A stretch of 34,432 nucleotides of DNA from Candidatus Aminicenantota bacterium. Its GTDB lineage: Bacteria; Acidobacteriota; Aminicenantia; Aminicenantales; Aminicenantaceae. Location: contig DAOVDU010000013.1 in assembly GCA_030669305.1 (NCBI GenBank), positions 1 to 34,432 on the forward strand, given 5' to 3'. Both the position numbers and the translations under genes were made by a program. Below the pieces are notes generated by a model. The model did not search any database and was not told where the DNA came from. It saw nothing but the letters and a program-made list of their open reading frames with translations. Position 1 is the first letter of the stretch. Each line of letters opens with the position of its first letter. Positions 8,530-16,041 of the stretch are shown here, one piece after another.

Positions 8530-10185
8530 ATGAAACAAAGAAAAAATAATCTGTATATGCCTCTTGCTCTTACTTTATTTTTACTCTTTTCCATTTCTAC
8601 CATCGAATCATCAGAACAAAAACCCCTGACAATCGCAGAATCCAGCAACTTCACAGCAACTTCCCGGTATGCTGATGTCATTGGCTTTATCAGAGAACTT
8701 CAGCAGCTGAACTCCATGATCAGGGTTGAAACTCTATGTATAAGTCCAGAAGGAAGAGAAGTTCCACTTCTCATACTTGGAAATCCCGTTCCTTCTTCTC
8801 CATTAGATCTCAAATACGACAAGAGAGCAGTTGTTTATATCCAGGCAAATATCCATGCAGGCGAAGTTGAAGGTAAAGAAGCCGCCCTCATGGTCGCCAG
8901 AGATATTATTCTAAAGGAAAAACCGCCATATATTGATAAACTGGTAATTCTTATTGCTCCTATTTTCAATGCTGACGGAAACGAGAAAATAAGCACATCA
9001 AACCGGCGAAACCAGGTAGGTCCGGAAAAAGGAGTAGGCGTGCGCTACAATGGTCAAAATCTCGATCTGAACCGAGACGGCATGAAACTGGAAAGCCCTG
9101 AAGTCCAGGGACTGGTTCGCAATGTCCTGATGCGCTGGGATCCTGTCCTTCTCGTTGACTGCCATACTACCAACGGTTCCTTTCACAAGGAGCCCGTCAC
9201 CTATGTCTGGCCTCTTAACCCCAACGGAGACGTCTCAATTATCCATTACATGAGGGAAAAAATGATGCCTTCAATAAACAAGAATCTGCGGGAAAAATAC
9301 AACACATTCTCTGTCCCTTACGGGAACTTCATGGACTTCAGAAATCCGGAAAAAGGCTGGCGGCCTTCAGGACCTCAACCACGCTACATTACCAATTACA
9401 TCGGCCTGAGAAACCGACTGGCCATCCTGAATGAGAACTATTCCTATGCCGATTATAAAACCAGAGTGTTGGGCTGCTACAATTTTCTCCTTTCCATCCT
9501 TGATTACTGCCGCATTAACAAAGATGAAATTCTCCAGCTTATCAAAAAGGCAGATCAAAAAACAATCCAAAAAGGCCTAAATCCATCTGAGGCCGATTCC
9601 TTTGCTCTCACCTATGACCTGCAACCGCTCAAAGAGCCTGTAAAAATACTCGGCTGGGAAATGGAGATTACACCGCGGGAAGGGGGCCGGCCGTGGGTTA
9701 AAAAAACAGACAAAGAAAAAACCTACACTGTCCCCTATTTCTGTGATTTTATTCCTAAAAAGTCAATTCGATTGCCCTATGCCTATTTCATCCCACTCGC
9801 TGAACCTAAGATTGTAAAAAAACTTCTCCAGCACGGCATAACCGTAGAAAAACTCACAGAACCCATAACTTTGGAAGTAGAATCTTTTAAGTTGAAAGAA
9901 ATCAAGAGTGCTGAAAGACTTTATCAGGGCCATCACATGAATTCAGTAACGGGCGAATATGCCCTGGAAAAAAGAGAGTTTCCAAGAGGAACGCTCATTA
10001 TAAGGACAGCACAGCCTCTTGGAAACGTAGCCGCCTATCTACTGGAACCAGAAAGTGATGACGGACTAGTTGTCTGGAACTTCTTTGACCGCTACCTTGT
10101 CCCCCAATGGCGCCGCGAACCACAAACATGTCCTGTCTACAAGCTGTTAGTACCGGTAAACCTTGTCAAGGAAACTGTAAGATAA
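8530..10185 (+). CDS. Secreted M14-family zinc carboxypeptidase
   Basis: Exported peptidase of 551 residues. An N-terminal signal peptide (hydrophobic core about residues 10-22) precedes an M14 domain with the zinc motif NIHAGEVEG (H109, E112), NADG, the substrate-binding NLDLNRDG (R182), the third ligand in VDCHTTNGS (H212) and a candidate catalytic glutamate in ILNENYSYADY (E302). The C-terminal third (after about residue 340) is not recognised and may be a substrate or anchoring domain. M14 enzymes remove C-terminal residues or cleave cell-wall peptides; the exact substrate cannot be read from sequence. The stop codon abuts the stop of the opposite-strand gene with no base between them. 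Confidence 0.9.
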   Translation: MKQRKNNLYMPLALTLFLLFSISTIESSEQKPLTIAESSNFTATSRYADVIGFIRELQQLNSMIRVETLCISPEGREVPLLILGNPVPSSPLDLKYDKRAVVYIQANIHAGEVEGKEAALMVARDIILKEKPPYIDKLVILIAPIFNADGNEKISTSNRRNQVGPEKGVGVRYNGQNLDLNRDGMKLESPEVQGLVRNVLMRWDPVLLVDCHTTNGSFHKEPVTYVWPLNPNGDVSIIHYMREKMMPSINKNLREKYNTFSVPYGNFMDFRNPEKGWRPSGPQPRYITNYIGLRNRLAILNENYSYADYKTRVLGCYNFLLSILDYCRINKDEILQLIKKADQKTIQKGLNPSEADSFALTYDLQPLKEPVKILGWEMEITPREGGRPWVKKTDKEKTYTVPYFCDFIPKKSIRLPYAYFIPLAEPKIVKKLLQHGITVEKLTEPITLEVESFKLKEIKSAERLYQGHHMNSVTGEYALEKREFPRGTLIIRTAQPLGNVAAYLLEPESDDGLVVWNFFDRYLVPQWRREPQTCPVYKLLVPVNLVKETVR

Positions 10186-11010
10186 TCAGCTCTTCTTTTT
10201 TTTCGCAATCAGAAATTTACCACAGTTTTCGCAGACATAGATATCATTACTTCCTTCAATGGCAGAACTCATTCCTGTGGCCACATTAATATTGCAGCCC
10301 TGGCATGCACCTTCATCTAATTCGGCAACTGCAAACCCATACCTCTCCATAAGTCTGTCAAATCTGTCCAGAAGAGCTCTGTTGAGCTCCTGTCGAATCA
10401 AATCAGCCTGCATCACCAATTCCTTTTTTTTCTCTTTGGCAGCCCTCTTTTTCTTTTGTATCTCGATTTTCTGAAGCTTCCAGAGAAGACTTGCCTGGCT
10501 GATTATTTTATCATCCGGACGAGGCAGGCTCAGTTCAATCTCGGAGATGACTTTGTATAATTCTGATTTATTTTTGGCTTCAAAGAGTCTTTTTCTAAAT
10601 CCTGGTCTCCTTAAAAATTGAGCCAGCCCTGCAAACAGGTGGTTAAAAAGGCCAGGAATAGAAGGATTCCAGATAATTAGAATAATGATATAGACACTCT
10701 TATTATCGATCGAATCAAAATCAATGCCCTCTTTAGATCTCCCAATAACAACCGCCATGTCCCCGTCTGTATCGATCCGGGCATGGGGCAAAGCCACGCT
10801 GTGACCGATAGCTGTTGACTCAAGCTGCTCTCTATCTATAATCCGTGTTAATATGGGTTTTTTATTCTTGATGAGTTTTTGTTTGGCTAAAACATCCAGG
10901 AGCTCCTCTAAAGCTTGAATTTTATCATTGGCTTTTAGGTCAAAGATTATCTGGGAGGGATTTAAAAAGTCAGAAAAATATGATCCTTTTAGAAAATTTT
11001 TAATCTCCAT
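10186..11010 (-). CDS. PTS EIIA (PtsN-like) domain fused to a C4 zinc ribbon
   Basis: A 274-residue two-domain protein. Residues about 10-160 form a fructose/nitrogen-type EIIA domain with the phospho-acceptor loop SVALPHARID (H76). A charged, probably coiled-coil linker (about 170-225, with IQKKKRAAKEKKKELVMQ) leads to a C-terminal zinc ribbon with two CxxC knuckles, CQGC (C236/C239) and CENC (C260/C263), of the kind seen in CT398/zf-RING_7 proteins. EIIA domains normally receive phosphate from HPr; stand-alone PtsN proteins regulate rather than transport. No EIIB/EIIC or HPr gene is nearby, so a regulatory role is inferred. The ribosome site is not obvious. The fusion has no frameshift at the junction. 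Only family-level function is claimed. Confidence 0.85.
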   Translation of the reverse strand: MEIKNFLKGSYFSDFLNPSQIIFDLKANDKIQALEELLDVLAKQKLIKNKKPILTRIIDREQLESTAIGHSVALPHARIDTDGDMAVVIGRSKEGIDFDSIDNKSVYIIILIIWNPSIPGLFNHLFAGLAQFLRRPGFRKRLFEAKNKSELYKVISEIELSLPRPDDKIISQASLLWKLQKIEIQKKKRAAKEKKKELVMQADLIRQELNRALLDRFDRLMERYGFAVAELDEGACQGCNINVATGMSSAIEGSNDIYVCENCGKFLIAKKKKS

Positions 11011-11081
11011 CGATGTTTTATTTTAACACAAAAACCGCCTTTCAAAAAGAAGTAAAAAACAAAAAGAAAAAAAAGTTTCAA

Positions 11082-12692
11082 TTATTCTTTTCTCCTGAAA
11101 GAGCTGGATGATTTGAATTGGGGAAGTTCTTCAGTCTCGGAAAGCAAGGATATGATTTCCTGGGCCCATCGGGTTATCTGCACAGTCCCGTTTAGATCCC
11201 AGTCCTCCTCTATTTCGTCAGCGACTTTATGATATTTATATCTTCTGTATTCCTCGTTTTTTTCTAAAATATAACCCTTGTTCTCTCCTTTCGAAGTTAT
11301 GCCTTCATGGAGCCAGATTGCAGGTATACCCGCACGAGCAAAGCTCAACTGGTCAGAGCGGAAGAAGTAGCCCAAATGGCCCAATCTTTCTGGAATATAG
11401 TCGAGGCCCATATTTTCAGCAGCCTCCCGGCAGAAATCATCCAGATCTGAATGCTTTCCACCTATTGCATAAACCTCTTCTGTCTCACCCCAGACGTTTG
11501 TCATTTCAAAGTTGAGGTTGGCCAGAGCAGAAGATTCCGGGAACGGAAGATGACGGGCAAAATAATCTGAGCCCAAAAGCCCTTCCTCTTCAGCCGTTAC
11601 AGCCAAAAACACAAGATTCAATTTCAGTTTTTCAGGCCGTTGGGCATAATACCGAGCAAGGGATAACACAGAAGCTGATGCCGAACAGTTATCCACAGCA
11701 CCGTTATAAATCTGGTCGCCTTCTCTATTTGGATCCCGGCCCAAATGGTCGTAATGAGCCGTAAGGATTATGTATCGATCATTCCTTTTCTTGTGTTTTC
11801 CTCTGAGGAGAGCTGCCACATTTTCTGTTGCAACAGAGCGATATTCAGGCTTCTGGCGGACCCTCACTCGAAGACCAAGAGGAACCGGTTTAAAATCCTC
11901 TGTCTCAGCCTGAGCTGCAAGTGCTGTCCTGTTCAACCCTGCAGCAGCCAGAGCCTTCTCGGCTGCCTCAGCATGCAGCCATCCCTGAAAAAAAAGGCGG
12001 TTTTCTTTATCCTCGAGAAAAAAGTTTTCTCCAGACCAGGAATTTCGCACCACATCCCAACCGTAAGCTGCTCCTTTGGTATTATGGATAATAAGGATTC
12101 CTGTAGCACCCAGCTCGGATGCTTTTTCAAATTTATAAGTCCAGCGGCCGTAATAGGTCATATCCTCACCTTCAAATATTCCATCCGGATAATTTCCTGG
12201 TTCGTTGACCTCTACTAAGAGAACCTTTCCTTTAAGGTCTGCTCCCTTGATATCATCCCATTCTCTTTCCGGTGCCTGTATAAGGTAACCACAGTAGACA
12301 AGCTCTCCTTCGACTCCCGCAGGGCAATCTTCCCGTTCTGAATTCACTACAAAATCCTCATAGATTTCATAATCTATCTGGGTATTTTCGGAAAATATTT
12401 CAAGGCTTGCATTCTGGTCGGGAAGGCTTCCTTTAAGGATTAAATGCTGGCGAAAGTTTCTCCCGAAAGCCGGCTCGAGGCCCAAACTTCGAAAGTAATT
12501 TTCCTGGTAAAGAGCTGCTATTGCCAGGCCTCGGCTTCCCACAGACCGGCCCTCAAGAAGATCATCTGAAAGAAACCTGATATGCGCTTCAATTTCCTGG
12601 GGAGTGATGGGTTTTACAGGCTCAGTTTTTTTACAACACCAGAATAATGCTGAGACAAGTAAAAAGACTGTAAAAATTTTGTAATTTTTCAT
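11082..12692 (-). CDS. Exported M28-family metallopeptidase with PA domain
   Basis: 536-residue secreted aminopeptidase-like protein. The N-terminus is a signal peptide ending in ALFWCC, so it may be a lipoprotein with a poor lipobox. A protease-associated domain (about 125-250, with ADLKGKVLLVEV) is inserted before the catalytic domain. Zinc and catalytic residues: TAHYDHLG (H313), GAVDNCSA (D334), TAEEEGLLGS (E369/E370), NLNFEMTN (E396, where most relatives have Asp) and KYHKVADE (H488). A strong AAGGAG site lies before the ATG. It probably degrades peptides in the periplasm or outside. It sits alone, with its own promoter candidate. Confidence 0.92.
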   Translation of the reverse strand: MKNYKIFTVFLLVSALFWCCKKTEPVKPITPQEIEAHIRFLSDDLLEGRSVGSRGLAIAALYQENYFRSLGLEPAFGRNFRQHLILKGSLPDQNASLEIFSENTQIDYEIYEDFVVNSEREDCPAGVEGELVYCGYLIQAPEREWDDIKGADLKGKVLLVEVNEPGNYPDGIFEGEDMTYYGRWTYKFEKASELGATGILIIHNTKGAAYGWDVVRNSWSGENFFLEDKENRLFFQGWLHAEAAEKALAAAGLNRTALAAQAETEDFKPVPLGLRVRVRQKPEYRSVATENVAALLRGKHKKRNDRYIILTAHYDHLGRDPNREGDQIYNGAVDNCSASASVLSLARYYAQRPEKLKLNLVFLAVTAEEEGLLGSDYFARHLPFPESSALANLNFEMTNVWGETEEVYAIGGKHSDLDDFCREAAENMGLDYIPERLGHLGYFFRSDQLSFARAGIPAIWLHEGITSKGENKGYILEKNEEYRRYKYHKVADEIEEDWDLNGTVQITRWAQEIISLLSETEELPQFKSSSSFRRKE

Positions 12693-12742
12693 TATATCTC
12701 CTTTCTCAATTGAGTTAGGTCCTATGCTCAGATCTCATCTAA

Positions 12743-12771
12743 ATTTTGAGAAATAATCCTCACGAAGTCAA
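12743..12771 (-). promoter_or_regulatory. Promoter candidate for the M28 peptidase
   Basis: Read on the minus strand, TTGACT (12771-12766) and CAAAAT (12748-12743) are separated by 17 bases. The -35 is near consensus and the -10 matches 4 of 6. The leader would be about 45 bases, ending in AAGGAGAT before the ATG. Confidence 0.4.
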
Positions 12772-12812
12772 TATAAATAATTCAGGTTCTTCTCCCAATT
12801 AGTTGATGCAAA

Positions 12813-12985
12813 GGGTTCGAGGATTCAAGGGTTCAAGGATTCAAGGGTTTTTTTTGTAGCGATTTAGTAAGTGCTTTGAGCATCCTCTCAACCTCTCCTA
12901 TTCCCTCCTGTGCAAACTTTTAATTCTTTGTAATTCTTAAGCATTTCACTCGAATCCCTGATCCCTTGACCCCTTGAATCCTTAA
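12813..12985. repeat. Inverted repeat with GGATTCAAGGG arms
   Basis: The left arm (12813-12848) consists of GGATTCAAGG and GGTTCAAGG units. The right arm (12951-12985) contains the complements CCTTGAATCC and CCCTTGACC. The arms are separated by about 100 bases and match imperfectly. This is a third intergenic repeat family, with a higher GC content than the others. Confidence 0.55.
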
Positions 12986-13040
12986 GATCCTACCAACTCT
13001 TTTGGAGATGATCCCTATTTATTTATTAAATTTCACAAAA

Positions 13041-13094
13041 TAAATCAAGTGACACGCTACCGATTTCAAAAAATCGGTACATGTCCCTGATTTA
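13041..13094. repeat. REP-like palindrome at the 3' end of rhaA
   Basis: A perfect 8-base stem, ACCGATTT/AAATCGGT (13059-13066 and 13071-13078), with a 4-base loop, is extended by imperfect outer arms (TAAATCA...GACAC against GACAT...TGATTTA). The outer arm runs into the rhaA stop codon. It could end or stabilise the rhaBA transcript, and it resembles REP-type extragenic palindromes. Confidence 0.6.
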
Positions 13095-14366
13095 ATTCTT
13101 GCGTTTGTTCGTGACTTTTGTTTCGTAACGATGCACATCCTCTATCCAAAAATCACCTGGCGGAACATCCATTTTTAAACAGTAATAATTCCAGACCGCA
13201 CCATAAGGCATGGCTCTTGCTTCTTCCATGACTGCCAGACGGGCAAAGAGGTCTCCTTCATTTTCCACATTTTTAAGCTTTTCTAGTGGCTGTAACAGAG
13301 CTATCAATAAGGCTTTCAAAGTTGCTCTTGCACCAATAACCCATGCGCCTACACGATTCATGCTTGCATCAAAAAAATCCAGAGCAATGTGTATATTGTC
13401 TAAAGCATTGCTCCTGACAATTTCTTCTGCAAGATTTCTCACTTCATCATTCATTATGACGACATGGTCGCTGTCCCACCTGACACCGCGGCTGACATGA
13501 AGAAGAATCTCATCTAAAAACTGCAAAATGGCTGAAATCTTATCTGCGACAGATTCTGTAGGATGAAAATGTCCCAGATCGAGGCAGAGCATTTTTCCTT
13601 TTGAGATGGCATAACCCATGTAGAATTCATGAGAGCCGACAACAAAGGCTTCGCTTCCTATACCAAATAATTTGCTCTCAAGAGAATCCTTCATTTTTGA
13701 GGGATTGTATTCTGTTTCATATACCTTATCCAGCGCCTCTTTTAACAGGGCACGATGTGTCCATCGGTCAACAGGAATATCCTTTGTGCCATCTGGTATC
13801 CAGAGATTATGAATACAGGGGCTTTTTAGCTCTTGGCCCATATAGGCACTGATTGAGCGGCAACGCCGCACATGTTCAATCCAAAATTCACGAATAACTT
13901 TATCCTTACTGCTTAATGTAAAGCCAGAATCCGCATTAGGATGAGAAAAGCAGGTGGCGTTAAAATCAAGTTTAAGATTTTCCTGCTTAGCCCAATCTAT
14001 CCAGCCCTTATAGTGATCAGGGCTGATTTCGTTCCTGTCCACAAGTCCTGTTCCAAACTCACCGTAAATCGCATGAAGATTCAAACGGTGAAGGCCAGGT
14101 ATCAAGGAATAGGCTTTCTTAAGGTCCATCCGTAGCTCATCAATCGTCCTTGCTTTTCCTGGATAGTTGCCTGTAACCTGGATGCCTCCCCCCTCCAGAT
14201 GAGCATTGGGCTTTTCAAACCCTCCCAGATCATCCCCCTGCCAGCAGTGAAGAGAAAGAGAGATGTTTTTTAGTTTTTCAAGGACTCCATCAATATTTAC
14301 GCCTATCCGGTCATAGCGCTCCTTAGCTAATAGGTAAGATCTTTTGATTTCACTATCGTTAGTCAT
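13092..14366 (-). CDS. rhaA: L-rhamnose isomerase
   Basis: Converts L-rhamnose to L-rhamnulose, the first step of phosphorylative rhamnose catabolism. The 424-residue protein has normal length for RhaA and keeps the metal and substrate segments: HCWQGDDLGGFE near the N-terminus, GSEAFVVGSHEFYMGYA, CLDLGHFHPTE and HVSRGVRWDSDHVV. A GAGAGGG ribosome site precedes the ATG. It lies 18 bases downstream of rhaB and is read from the same transcript. The next enzyme after RhaB, rhamnulose-1-phosphate aldolase, is not in the window. Confidence 0.96.
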   Translation of the reverse strand: MTNDSEIKRSYLLAKERYDRIGVNIDGVLEKLKNISLSLHCWQGDDLGGFEKPNAHLEGGGIQVTGNYPGKARTIDELRMDLKKAYSLIPGLHRLNLHAIYGEFGTGLVDRNEISPDHYKGWIDWAKQENLKLDFNATCFSHPNADSGFTLSSKDKVIREFWIEHVRRCRSISAYMGQELKSPCIHNLWIPDGTKDIPVDRWTHRALLKEALDKVYETEYNPSKMKDSLESKLFGIGSEAFVVGSHEFYMGYAISKGKMLCLDLGHFHPTESVADKISAILQFLDEILLHVSRGVRWDSDHVVIMNDEVRNLAEEIVRSNALDNIHIALDFFDASMNRVGAWVIGARATLKALLIALLQPLEKLKNVENEGDLFARLAVMEEARAMPYGAVWNYYCLKMDVPPGDFWIEDVHRYETKVTNKRKN

Positions 14367-14384
14367 AATCCCTCTCCCTAGTTA

Positions 14385-15860
14385 TTAAGTTTTGATTATA
14401 TTCCTAAATCGTTCGTATGCTGAATTCCATTCCGCAGTTTTATCTGGTTCGTACTTTACAAGCTCAAACGAATTTTGAATAATCTTACGCATTTCAGTGA
14501 GAGAGTTGATATATCCTAAAGAAAGTGCCTGAACCAAAATGTTTCCGATAGCTGTTGCCTCGATTGGCCCTGCGATAACCGGAAGCCCTGTTGCGTTTGC
14601 AGTAAACTGGCAAAGCAATTGATTAAACGCTCCTCCACCAATAATATGGATTCTATTAATCGGATGCAGATAGATTTGTTTTAATTGATCTAACACAAAA
14701 CGATATTTTAAGGCAAGGCTTTCAAGAATGCAGCGAACGATTGTTGCAGGATCATCTGGAATTTCTTGTCCTGTTTTTTCACATGACTTTTTTATTGCAA
14801 GGGGCATGTTTTGCGGATTTAAAAACTCATCCCAGTCAGGATCTATGAACGCCCTAAAAGGTGCAGCCGTTATTGAGGCTTGAATCAGCTTCTCGTAACT
14901 GTGATTTCGCTCAAGGAGCCAGGCCTTTCGGCATTCCTGAAGCAGCCAGAGTCCAGTAATATTTTTTAAAAAACGGAAAGTTCCCTCCACTCCGCCCTCA
15001 TTAGTAAAATTTAAGTCCCTTGACTGATCTGTAATGATCGGATTTTTCGTTTCGATTCCCATAAGGGACCATGTGCCAGAGCTGATATAAACCCAATCTT
15101 TCCCTTCAGCAGGAACTGCTGCCACAGCGGAACCAGTATCATGAGAGGCCACAGCGATAACCGGCATCTGATTTATTCCTGTTTCCTTGCAGATCTCCTT
15201 GTTAAGATTCCCGATAATTGTACCAGATGCGACTATTTCCTGCATGATTGTCCTAGGAATTCCCAGAGCTTTGAAGAGTTCCTCTGCCCACTCTTTTTTG
15301 AGTGGATTGTAGAGTTGAGAAGTTGTGGCATAAGTAAACTCCGTCCTCTTTTCTCCTGTGAAGAGATAGTTGAATACATCTGGCATAAACAGCAGACTGT
15401 CTGTAATGTCCAGTAATGGCGAGTTACTTCTCTTCATTGCATAGAGCTGAAATAGCGAGTTGAACTGTATAAATTGGATGCCAGTCAATTTGTATATACG
15501 TTCACGGGAAACTAGTTCAAAAAACTCTTCCATAGCGCCTTTGGTCCGGGAATCTCGGTATGCATACGGCAGGCCAAGAATAGAGCCATCATGTGCGAGT
15601 AAGGCAAAATCAACACCCCATGTGTCAACTGCGATACTCTCAGGCTGTTCAATTGTGTTCAGAGCACAAGCCTTTAAACATATTTTCATCTCTTCAAATA
15701 GGCGAAAAATATTCCAGTGTAAACTCCCTCGGATGGAGACCATTTCATTGGGAAAACGGCTCGTCTTTTTAATGTGCAGATGTTTATTCTCTAACCTTCC
15801 CAGTATTGCTCTGCCGCTTTCAGCACCTAGATCAAAAGCTAAAAAAGAATGCGTGCTCAT
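14385..15860 (-). CDS. rhaB: Rhamnulokinase
   Basis: FGGY-family kinase phosphorylating L-rhamnulose at O1. The protein begins with the ATP-phosphate loop FLAFDLGAESGRAI and has AVDTWGVDFALL, MPDVFNYLFTGE, the second phosphate loop SSGTWSLMG, and the adenosine/hinge motif GGGAFNQLLCQ followed by GPIEATAIGN. I chose the ATG at 15860 because AGGA lies seven bases before it and the homology starts there; an in-frame TTG at 15893 would add 11 residues with no comparable ribosome site. It is the first gene of the rhaB-rhaA pair, divergent from asnS. Confidence 0.95.
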   Translation of the reverse strand: MSTHSFLAFDLGAESGRAILGRLENKHLHIKKTSRFPNEMVSIRGSLHWNIFRLFEEMKICLKACALNTIEQPESIAVDTWGVDFALLAHDGSILGLPYAYRDSRTKGAMEEFFELVSRERIYKLTGIQFIQFNSLFQLYAMKRSNSPLLDITDSLLFMPDVFNYLFTGEKRTEFTYATTSQLYNPLKKEWAEELFKALGIPRTIMQEIVASGTIIGNLNKEICKETGINQMPVIAVASHDTGSAVAAVPAEGKDWVYISSGTWSLMGIETKNPIITDQSRDLNFTNEGGVEGTFRFLKNITGLWLLQECRKAWLLERNHSYEKLIQASITAAPFRAFIDPDWDEFLNPQNMPLAIKKSCEKTGQEIPDDPATIVRCILESLALKYRFVLDQLKQIYLHPINRIHIIGGGAFNQLLCQFTANATGLPVIAGPIEATAIGNILVQALSLGYINSLTEMRKIIQNSFELVKYEPDKTAEWNSAYERFRNIIKT

Positions 15861-15902
15861 TCCTTTATCCTGCGTATTTTTTGATAATAACAATCATTAC
15901 TC

Positions 15903-15916
15903 AAACATACATGTTT
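15903..15916. promoter_or_regulatory. Operator-like palindrome upstream of rhaB
   Basis: AAACATACATGTTT consists of 6-base perfect arms around a 2-base centre. It lies just downstream of the predicted rhaB transcription start, a typical repressor position. No regulator gene is in the window to assign it to. Confidence 0.4.
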
Positions 15917-15927
15917 TTTAATTTCCA

Positions 15928-15954
15928 ATTATCATACCTCCAGCACTCTGTCAA
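15928..15954 (-). promoter_or_regulatory. Promoter candidate for rhaBA
   Basis: On the minus strand, consensus TTGACA (15954-15949) is followed after 15 bases by GATAAT (15933-15928). The short spacer is the weak point. Transcription would start near 15921, giving a leader of about 60 bases that includes the palindrome at 15903-15916. Confidence 0.45.
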
Positions 15955-16003
15955 TTTTTTTTAGCTCATCTTACCATTTACCATTCACCATTTACTTATT
16001 GAA

Positions 16004-16032
16004 TAGACTTTTATTTTAATATTTCTTATAAT
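16004..16032 (+). promoter_or_regulatory. Promoter of asnS, implying a leaderless transcript
   Basis: TAGACT (16004-16009), 17 bases, then a perfect TATAAT (16027-16032). The asnS ATG is only 9 bases after the -10 box, so transcription would begin at or within about three bases of the start codon. No ribosome site is visible. Confidence 0.5.
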
Positions 16033-16041
16033 CTTTGCGTT

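Larger units (their letters stand above)
12693..13091. other. Intergenic region between rhaA and the M28 gene
   Basis: No gene is seen in these 399 bases. It holds the M28 promoter candidate (12743-12771), the GGATTCAAGG inverted repeat (12813-12985) and the REP-like palindrome next to rhaA (13041-13094). Both flanking genes are on the minus strand. Confidence 0.6.

Noticed and set aside
11745-12218. A 157-codon open frame on the plus strand inside the M28 gene
   Set aside because: It is antisense to a well-conserved peptidase, has no recognisable domain and no ribosome site.
15861-15893. TTG start adding 11 residues to rhaB
   Set aside because: No ribosome site; the ATG at 15860 has AGGA at good spacing and matches the start of the kinase fold.
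15460-15921. A 153-codon open frame on the plus strand over the start of rhaB
   Set aside because: It is the antisense shadow of the kinase N-terminus; no domain and no ribosome site.
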